Shown: positions 16,554-21,493 of the stretch, piece by piece | Layout: each line of letters opens with the position of its first letter | Numbering within the stretch: the first letter of the stretch is position 1 | Assembly (NCBI GenBank): GCA_002313255.1 | Contig: DCBA01000016.1 | Coordinates: forward strand, 878-22,370 | Source of the DNA: Gammaproteobacteria bacterium UBA1119 | GTDB taxonomy: Bacteria; Pseudomonadota; Gammaproteobacteria; Pseudomonadales; Azotimanducaceae | DNA: 21,493 nucleotides | Direction of reading: 5' to 3' | Translations under genes and position numbers: made by a program | Notes under the pieces: model-generated | Told to the model about the DNA's origin: nothing | What the model saw: the letters and a program-made list of their open reading frames with translations, nothing else | The model's database searches: none

Positions 16554-16943
16554 ATGACCAACCAACCCCTATTTAAAGCAGCCTACCCGTACGCTGAGGA
16601 CGTTTTGAGTCTTCCGGTTGAGGACATTGATCGAACCGTGAGTTGGTATACAAATGCTTTCAATTTAACCGAAGTTGAACGACACGATGCACCTGTCCCG
16701 ACAGTCATCCTCGAACGCGATGGGGTTCAAATAGGATTCGCCGTCAACGGAGGAAATGCAGAAAACGACGGCGCGGCCATTCTAGTCACCGACATCCAAC
16801 GCGCCCGAGATGAGATCGAAGCCGGCGGCGTTGAGATCGGAAATTGGCGTATTGACGAGCGGGACGGCGAGAAGTTGCAAGTCTTTTTTGTCGTCGCGCC
16901 TGATGGACTTTGTTATTACTTCCATCAGCCTCTCGACGCATAA
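16554..16943 (+). CDS. VOC superfamily (glyoxalase/bleomycin resistance-like) protein
   Basis: A 129-aa single-domain VOC protein. DVLSLPVEDIDRTVSWYTNAF (first module, 16-36) and AILVTDIQRARDEIEAGG (second module) followed by FFVVAPDGLCYYFHQP are characteristic. It is unrelated in detail to the VOC protein at 7178-7591. ATG 16554 is preceded only by a weak GAG. It is 151 bases after the SDR on the same strand and converges on the SnoaL-like gene. Function may be metal-dependent lyase, epimerase or ligand binding; the metal ligands cannot be placed with confidence. Confidence 0.83.
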   Translation: MTNQPLFKAAYPYAEDVLSLPVEDIDRTVSWYTNAFNLTEVERHDAPVPTVILERDGVQIGFAVNGGNAENDGAAILVTDIQRARDEIEAGGVEIGNWRIDERDGEKLQVFFVVAPDGLCYYFHQPLDA

Positions 16944-17037
16944 ACACGCCGTTTAAATCGTGCCACGCAGTTGGCGATTCTTTCGTTACCCGGATGCATA
17001 GCCGAGGCGGTTGGTCATCGTCTCCCCCATCATCACC

Positions 17038-17535
17038 TCAGACGTCCTCGTCGCGTGGCCCACCTGCCAGGAACGGTACCTCAGCCCAGCCCTTGTCGTA
17101 GGGAGCAAACATTCTCGGGTGAATGATCATCTCGACGAAACGCCATCCAACGCCGGTTCGGGCATAGGTTTCCTGATAGCGAGCAGCCAGCCATAGGCCA
17201 GTATTTTTACGCTTTGTCTGGGTGCAAGGTTGCCAGAGGTACCACTGGCCGTTGGCGGCGTCCGGGTTATCCTCGACGATGTTGATCAACGGATTGGTCA
17301 CGTGATGGATGGCAAACCCCATGATCGAACTCACACCTGCAAAATGGTCACGAATCGCCTCGGTACCTTCGAACCGTCCCATAAAGCCCCCGTCCCAAAC
17401 GCCGTGCTCGACAAACAAAGACGCAATCCCATCGGGATCATAATGGTCGTCGCAATACGCACAGTACTCAGCCTTCAGCACCTTGATCGCTTCCACATCT
17501 TCGAGCCGTTGCAGTCGTTGTTCGAGCGTCTTCAT
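17038..17535 (-). CDS. SnoaL/NTF2-like domain protein
   Basis: A 165-aa protein of the NTF2-like superfamily (SnoaL_4 type), a cone-shaped fold used by ring-hydroxylating dioxygenase beta subunits, ketosteroid isomerases, dehydratases and polyketide cyclases. A coiled N-terminal helix (EQRLQRLEDVEAIKVLK) leads into Y24, D29-D30-H31 and IHHVTNPLI with H77/H78, positions that often form the active site in this family; WRFVEMIIHPRMF near 131-143 is the closing strand. The start is ATG 17535, with GGAGGG seven bases upstream; the frame continues upstream to 17634 but that would overlap the divergent gene. It faces the PhyH gene with 68 bases between starts. It could be a dehydratase or isomerase working on the PhyH product; that is inference. 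Confidence 0.86.
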   Translation of the reverse strand: MKTLEQRLQRLEDVEAIKVLKAEYCAYCDDHYDPDGIASLFVEHGVWDGGFMGRFEGTEAIRDHFAGVSSIMGFAIHHVTNPLINIVEDNPDAANGQWYLWQPCTQTKRKNTGLWLAARYQETYARTGVGWRFVEMIIHPRMFAPYDKGWAEVPFLAGGPRDEDV

Positions 17536-17603
17536 GGCGAGCCCTCCAGATCGATTCCAAGCGAGTTTAGCGCAGCGGAAGGTACTATTATCCCTCCGAC
17601 TAG

Positions 17604-18530
17604 ATGCCATTGGAGACCAAGACCGTGAACACACGGGTAACTCCCACGACGGATCTCGACAAGGCGCGACACGATCTCGACGTTGTTGGCTACTGCATCG
17701 TGGAGGACGTCGCTCCGAGCGATCTGGTGAGCCGGGTACGCGAGCGCGTACTCGAACAGGCGAGTGCCGAACGCGATGCCGGGCAAGCGTTCGTGCAGGA
17801 CGGTAATACCCAATGGGTGGCTAACGTACTCAATAAAGGTGAGGTGTTTTTGGAGTTATTGACTTGCTCCGCGACCAGCCTGGATCTGTGCCGCCATGTT
17901 CTCGGGGACGGCTTCATACTGTCGTGCTCAAACGCTCCGATCGCCGGGCCCGCAACCGGCCGCATGAAAATGCACTCGGATCAGTACTGGACCCCGACCA
18001 TTCAGGAAGAACCGCTCGCGTACAGCCGCCTCGGAGAAAATGGCTTGGATAGAGCGGAGGTAGGCCACTCCGCAGTACGCCGCGACTATCTGTTTCCGCC
18101 ATGCATGGTCACACTCGTCTGGGCTATCACCGACTTTACGGCCGACAACGGAGCGACGGTGTTCGTCCCGGGTAGCCACATGTCCGGTCTGCAGCCCGAC
18201 TATCGCCATAATTATACTGACGCGGTGCCGGCTGAAATGCCCGCGGGCTCCATCGTGTTATGGGATGGCCGAACATGGCACGCAACCGGTGCAAACAGGA
18301 CCCAAAACCAATACCGTATCGGCGTCACCAACAACATGGTCGCTCCGATGATCAGACCGTTGGTCAATTACCCCTACTCATTGCGTGCAGAAGTCGTGGC
18401 GCGGTTGGATGAACGGCAGAAACAGCTTCTCGGGTTCACGACATGGACCGCCTACGGTAATGAAGGCGTACCCATGCAAGATCTAAAGTATTTTAAACCC
18501 GCGGTGGATCAACCAGGTCCAATACGTTAA
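17604..18530 (+). CDS. Phytanoyl-CoA dioxygenase (PhyH) family protein
   Basis: A 308-aa Fe(II)/2-oxoglutarate dioxygenase of the PhyH superfamily, which includes phytanoyl-CoA hydroxylase, ectoine hydroxylase and many natural-product oxygenases. The iron triad is H124-S-D126 (MKMHSDQYW) and H226 (GRTWHATG), and R238 (QYRIG) should bind 2-oxoglutarate; ATVFVPGSH at 184-192 is the family block. ATG 17604 has no strong ribosome binding site, and no other in-frame ATG lies before the conserved DVVGYCIVEDV at 26-36. It is divergent from the SnoaL-like gene and 180 bases before an aminotransferase gene. An ectoine role is unlikely because no ectA or ectC is present. Substrate unknown. Confidence 0.9.
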   Translation: MPLETKTVNTRVTPTTDLDKARHDLDVVGYCIVEDVAPSDLVSRVRERVLEQASAERDAGQAFVQDGNTQWVANVLNKGEVFLELLTCSATSLDLCRHVLGDGFILSCSNAPIAGPATGRMKMHSDQYWTPTIQEEPLAYSRLGENGLDRAEVGHSAVRRDYLFPPCMVTLVWAITDFTADNGATVFVPGSHMSGLQPDYRHNYTDAVPAEMPAGSIVLWDGRTWHATGANRTQNQYRIGVTNNMVAPMIRPLVNYPYSLRAEVVARLDERQKQLLGFTTWTAYGNEGVPMQDLKYFKPAVDQPGPIR

Positions 18531-18699
18531 ACGACGTCACGTACTCGGAAACTCTACCCTAGATAAATCGATGACGATGGGCCGATTGGATTTGATCGAA
18601 AACCCGGCCTCACGCTGATTTATGGTGACGTTGACGTTATCCGCCGTTATCGACAATCGCGTCACTGGCTTATGCTACGACGTCGACATTTCTCGATAC

Positions 18700-18713
18700 G
18701 GAGGTTTTTTGTG
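18700..18713 (+). promoter_or_regulatory. Ribosome binding site deciding a GTG start
   Basis: GGAGG at 18700-18704, six T bases, then GTG at 18711. This fixes the aminotransferase start at GTG 18711; the upstream in-frame ATG 18672 has no such site and would add 13 arginine-rich residues outside the family. Confidence 0.65.
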
Positions 18714-20003
18714 AGCGATCACTGGCCCTTTTTGCAGTCGAAGCGCGACATCCACGTGACGGGCGCAGAGGGCGCCTATCTCTTTACGAAAGACGGCCCA
18801 TTACTGGATGCCGCCGGCGGCGCCATCGTCGTCAATATCGGACACGGCCGACAAGAGGTTGCGAGCGCCGTGGGTAAGGCCACGATGCAATCGTCTTATG
18901 TCGTTCCGCCATGGTTGACGGACGAACGCATCGCCCTTGTAGAGAGATTACGGGAGGATTGGCTCCCCGAATCACTATCGCGTTTGCACATGACTAGTGG
19001 TGGGTCCGAGGCCGTGGAGAGCGCGATGAAAATCGCCATCATGCATCACGCGTCAAGGGGGCAAGCCGAGAAATGCAGAATCATTAGTCGCTCGATCTCG
19101 TACCATGGCACCACTCTAGCGACGACGGCCGTTGGAGGACATGAAGCACGCAAAGTGGGTATCGCCCATGTGCTGAATCCACACCCCGTTGTCCCAACGC
19201 CGTACGTACTCCGTTGTCCCGACCCCGACCCGTTACATTACTTCGTCGAAGAACTCGAAAAAACCATCGCCTCCGAGGGCGCAGAGACGATTGCGGCGCT
19301 CCTCGCCGAACCCATTACTGGCTCGAGTGGCGGTGCCATCGTTCCTCCTGACGGTTATTGGGAAGCCGTACGCCGAATCTGCGACCAAAACGATATTCTG
19401 TTAATCATGGACGAAGTCATGACGGGTTTCGGACGCACTGGAACCGACTTCGGCTATCAGCATTGGCCTATCGAACCCGATATTTTGATCGCGGGCAAGG
19501 GACTCGCCGGTGGATACGCGCCCCTTGTCGGGGTCTTCGCCACCGACCGAGTTGCGCAACCGATAGCCGAACGTGGCTACAACGTGATGTTCCACACCTT
19601 CGGCGCGCACCCGGCTGCGTGTGCCGCCGCCGTATCCGTGCTGACGATTCTGCGCCGCGAAAACTTGGTAGAAAGATCAAGGATGCTTGGCGAACGACTC
19701 CACGAACGACTAACCAGCGCATTCTCAAATCACCCGCACGTGGCAGAAATCCGCGGCCGCGGCCTGTTACAAGCTATCGAGATTGTTCGCGACCGAGACA
19801 CGCTCGATCCATTCCCCATCGAGGACTCGATCAGCGGACGTGTTGTTGGCGAAGGTTTGAAGCGAGGTATCTTTTTCTATGGAGGCGGAACCGGCGTTGT
19901 CCGCGACATCGTCTGCATGGGTCCGCCTTTCGTCATCGAAGAGACCGACGTTGACCGCATGGCGGAGACTCTTTTGGAATGCGTTGATAAGGTGACGGCC
20001 TGA
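18711..20003 (+). CDS. Class III PLP-dependent aminotransferase
   Basis: A 430-aa class III (omega-amino acid/acetylornithine-type) aminotransferase with pyridoxal phosphate. Numbered from GTG 18711: SGGSEAVESAMK (96-107) binds the phosphate, SYHGTTL (130-136) stacks the ring, LLIMDEVMTGFGRTG (230-244) holds D234, and the Schiff-base lysine is K263 (IAGKGLAGGYAP). FHTFGAHPAACAAA supplies the threonine from the partner subunit, with F where most members have Y. Amino donors and acceptors of this class range over beta-alanine, GABA, taurine, diamines and 2-aminoethylphosphonate; the sequence does not decide. It is 180 bases after the PhyH gene, same strand, so joint transcription is possible. 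Confidence 0.92.
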   Translation: MSDHWPFLQSKRDIHVTGAEGAYLFTKDGPLLDAAGGAIVVNIGHGRQEVASAVGKATMQSSYVVPPWLTDERIALVERLREDWLPESLSRLHMTSGGSEAVESAMKIAIMHHASRGQAEKCRIISRSISYHGTTLATTAVGGHEARKVGIAHVLNPHPVVPTPYVLRCPDPDPLHYFVEELEKTIASEGAETIAALLAEPITGSSGGAIVPPDGYWEAVRRICDQNDILLIMDEVMTGFGRTGTDFGYQHWPIEPDILIAGKGLAGGYAPLVGVFATDRVAQPIAERGYNVMFHTFGAHPAACAAAVSVLTILRRENLVERSRMLGERLHERLTSAFSNHPHVAEIRGRGLLQAIEIVRDRDTLDPFPIEDSISGRVVGEGLKRGIFFYGGGTGVVRDIVCMGPPFVIEETDVDRMAETLLECVDKVTA

Positions 20004-20201
20004 CGGATGCTTCCGTAATGAATTGGATTCTTGAGTTCCACGAATCGATGGGCTGGATTCACGCCTCGATCGTCTTGCCGGTCTCGACAGACGTTCCGAA
20101 AATGAGCAATTACGACGTCAACCGCTAATCCGCTCGTTTGACTTATCCGTAGCGCCAAGTGGAAAATCTCCCCTGGACCAATCTCAGGCGCAATCATCGT
20201 G

Positions 20202-20218
20202 GCGGATCGGTAATCCGC
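20202..20218 (+). promoter_or_regulatory. Hairpin in aro leader
   Basis: GCGGAT-CGGTA-ATCCGC is a perfect six-pair stem with a five-base loop, 146 bases before the DAHP synthase start. It is also a palindromic DNA site, so either RNA structure or protein binding could be meant. Confidence 0.35.
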
Positions 20219-20234
20219 TCAGGGCCGCGCAGCT

Positions 20235-20322
20235 CTTCCTCCGACCGGAATATTTGTCGTCCTGCGGACTATGCCCGCAGTAACGAGGAAGTCTGTTGTA
20301 ACACGCCCCACTCAACCCGCAG
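20235..20322 (+). promoter_or_regulatory. Alternative-pairing leader structure before DAHP synthase
   Basis: CTGCGG (20262-20267) can pair with CCGCAG at 20275-20280 in a tight hairpin enclosed by CTTCCTC (20235-20241) and GAGGAAG (20285-20291). The same CTGCGG can instead pair with a second CCGCAG at 20317-20322, closer to the gene. Such mutually exclusive pairing resembles an attenuator or translational switch. No T-run terminator follows, so regulation, if any, would be at translation or RNA stability. Confidence 0.35.
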
Positions 20323-20330
20323 AGATTGTT

Positions 20331-20381
20331 ATGACTCGTTTGTGGTTATTGAAGGGAATAGATCGTGACCCAGCCGATTGA
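20331..20381 (+). CDS. Possible 16-aa upstream reading frame (leader peptide)
   Basis: ATG 20331 opens a frame encoding MTRLWLLKGIDRDPAD and stops at TGA 20379-20381, overlapping the GTG start of the DAHP synthase gene by 17 bases in another frame. AGAG lies six bases upstream. It contains one Trp and three Leu and no run of Phe, Tyr or Trp, so classical amino-acid attenuation is not obvious; translational coupling is the other possibility. Chance occurrence is quite possible. Confidence 0.2.
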   Translation: MTRLWLLKGIDRDPAD

Positions 20382-21429
20382 AAATCTAAATGTGGTCAGT
20401 CAGGAACTACTGCCCACGCCCAACGCCGTTAAGAAGGAACTATCGGTTTCGAAGACGGTGCAGGAACTCGTCGGTCTATCGCGAGAGGTCGTCTCTAACA
20501 TCCTCGCAAAAAAAGACCATCGACTGTTGGTCGTCGTCGGTCCCTGCTCTATTCACGACCCAGGCGCCGCGATCGATTATGCGAGACGACTGAAAGAAGT
20601 CGCCGACGACACCGCAGATACGCTTTATATCGTCATGCGCGCCTATTTCGAGAAACCAAGAACGACCGTGGGCTGGAAAGGATTGATCAATGATCCATAT
20701 TTGGACGACTCGTTTCATATAGAGGAAGGAATCCGAGTAGCACGCCAGTTACTTCTGGACATCGCATCCATCGGGCTACCCCTTGCTACCGAAGCGCTCG
20801 ACCCCGTCACGCCGCAATACATACAAGATTTGATTTCTTGGTCCGCGATTGGCGCGCGGACAACCGAATCGCAAACTCATCGCGAACTGGCATCGGGTCT
20901 CTCGTGCGCCGTCGGGTTCAAGAACGGCACCGACGGAGGCTTGGACGTAGCCATCAACGCGCTCATGTCGGTGACGTCGCCCCACCGCTTTCTAGGGATC
21001 AATCAATCAGGTCAGGTTTCGATTGTCCATACCCGGGGAAATCCCAATGCCCACATCGTGCTACGGGGCGGACACAGCGGGCCTAATTACATGCCCGAAG
21101 CCATTCAACGATGCGAGAAGACCTTATCTGAACATCAGCTGGCAGCAAGCATTATGGTCGATTGTTCCCATGCCAATTCGAACAAGGATCATGCCAGGCA
21201 AGCCATGGTGGCTCGTTCCGTAGCAAGTCAAATCGCGACCGGTAACCGATCCATTACCGGCCTCATGTTGGAAAGCAACATTCACGCTGGCAACCAGACG
21301 CTTAACACGCCCGACAAGATGGACTACGGAGTCTCCGTTACCGACGCATGCATCGGCTGGGAAGAAACTGTGTCGTTGCTGACGGAACTCGCTAAAATCC
21401 TCGAGAACCCGTTAAAACAACGTCGCTAA
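20365..21429 (+). CDS. aroF: DAHP synthase, class I alpha, AroF-like
   Basis: A 354-aa 3-deoxy-D-arabino-heptulosonate 7-phosphate synthase, which joins phosphoenolpyruvate and erythrose 4-phosphate as the first step of the shikimate pathway to Phe, Tyr and Trp. Metal ligands are C61 (GPCSIHD), H269 (CSHANSNKD), E303 (LESNIH) and D327 (VTDACIGWEE). FEKPRTTVGWKGLINDP and GARTTESQTHRELASG are the substrate-binding blocks. Details such as LPLATEALDP, INQSGQV and MVDCSHANSNKD match E. coli AroF (tyrosine-sensitive) better than AroG or AroH as I remember them, so Tyr feedback is predicted. The start is GTG 20365 with GAAGGGA eight bases upstream. A long structured leader precedes it. It is the one clear housekeeping-type enzyme in the window. 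Confidence 0.95.
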   Translation: MTQPIENLNVVSQELLPTPNAVKKELSVSKTVQELVGLSREVVSNILAKKDHRLLVVVGPCSIHDPGAAIDYARRLKEVADDTADTLYIVMRAYFEKPRTTVGWKGLINDPYLDDSFHIEEGIRVARQLLLDIASIGLPLATEALDPVTPQYIQDLISWSAIGARTTESQTHRELASGLSCAVGFKNGTDGGLDVAINALMSVTSPHRFLGINQSGQVSIVHTRGNPNAHIVLRGGHSGPNYMPEAIQRCEKTLSEHQLAASIMVDCSHANSNKDHARQAMVARSVASQIATGNRSITGLMLESNIHAGNQTLNTPDKMDYGVSVTDACIGWEETVSLLTELAKILENPLKQRR

Positions 21430-21493
21430 CGTCACCGCGGATTACCGCGTCGAGAATCACGCGAAACCGTTCGAACATCACTACAACGCCAAG

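Larger units (their letters stand above)
20004..20364 (+). other. 361-base leader of the DAHP synthase gene
   Basis: No confident gene. Two stem-loops and a short reading frame are listed separately. TAATCCGCTC occurs twice (20126-20135 and 20211-20220), the second copy forming the right arm of a hairpin, and CCCGCAG occurs twice (20274-20280 and 20316-20322). A 37-codon frame from ATG near 20018 has no ribosome binding site and is not called. No TyrR-type box is evident. Confidence 0.4.

Noticed and set aside
17604..20003. Ectoine/hydroxyectoine genes (PhyH = EctD, aminotransferase = EctB)
   Set aside because: No EctA or EctC homologue, and neither protein shows the specific ectoine-enzyme sequence character.
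1..21493. CRISPR arrays, insertion sequences, tRNA genes, toxin-antitoxin or phage defence genes
   Set aside because: Read for regular repeats, terminal inverted repeats, transposase motifs and tRNA arms; none found by eye.

Overview
The window looks like chromosomal DNA of a free-living proteobacterium, most likely a gammaproteobacterium. The GC content is moderate, starts are a mix of ATG, GTG and TTG behind AGGAG-type ribosome binding sites, and the last gene is a DAHP synthase very close to the E. coli AroF type. This lineage call is inference. I see no rRNA, tRNA, insertion sequence, integrase, phage gene or CRISPR array. Nearly all genes are metabolic: oxygenases, acyl-CoA and C1 enzymes, and hydrolases. 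No transcription factor or transporter is encoded here.

Layout. 351-1148 (+) is a CmcJ/NvfI-like Fe/2-oxoglutarate oxygenase ending at a clear intrinsic terminator. 1241-2611 (-) is a beta-lactamase-fold serine hydrolase, and 61 bases away 2673-4139 (+) is an M81 (MlrC-type) metallopeptidase transcribed divergently. 6993-4303 (-) is a two-gene operon: an ACAD11-like acyl-CoA dehydrogenase followed with no gap by an APH-fold kinase fused to a DUF6285-like tail. 7178-7591 (+) is a PhnB-like VOC protein. 7952-9157 (+) is an orphan GcvT-family aminomethyltransferase, and 9249-10643 (+) is a second serine hydrolase. On the minus strand come an exported carotenoid oxygenase (10713-12089), a nitroreductase (12179-12856), an exported tyrosine-phosphatase-like protein (13033-13560) and a TauD-type dioxygenase (13616-14737). 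On the plus strand follow a small P-loop kinase (15017-15550), an SDR (15647-16402) and a VOC protein (16554-16943). A SnoaL/NTF2-like protein (17038-17535, -) faces a PhyH-type dioxygenase (17604-18530, +), followed by a class III aminotransferase (18711-20003) and an AroF-like DAHP synthase (20365-21429) behind a 361-base leader with alternative hairpins.

How the genes may work together. The best-supported module is the kinase/dehydrogenase pair. It matches the logic of bacterial LvaA/LvaC and mammalian ACAD10/ACAD11, which phosphorylate 4-hydroxyacyl-CoA and then eliminate the phosphate; here the small LvaB-like partner seems fused to the kinase. The second is the divergent serine hydrolase/M81 pair, which repeats the enzyme combination of MlrB and MlrC in microcystin degradation and suggests hydrolysis of unusual peptides or amides. 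The rest reads as an accessory catabolic region with four unrelated non-heme iron oxygenases and several C1, redox and PLP enzymes. Substrates cannot be read from sequence.
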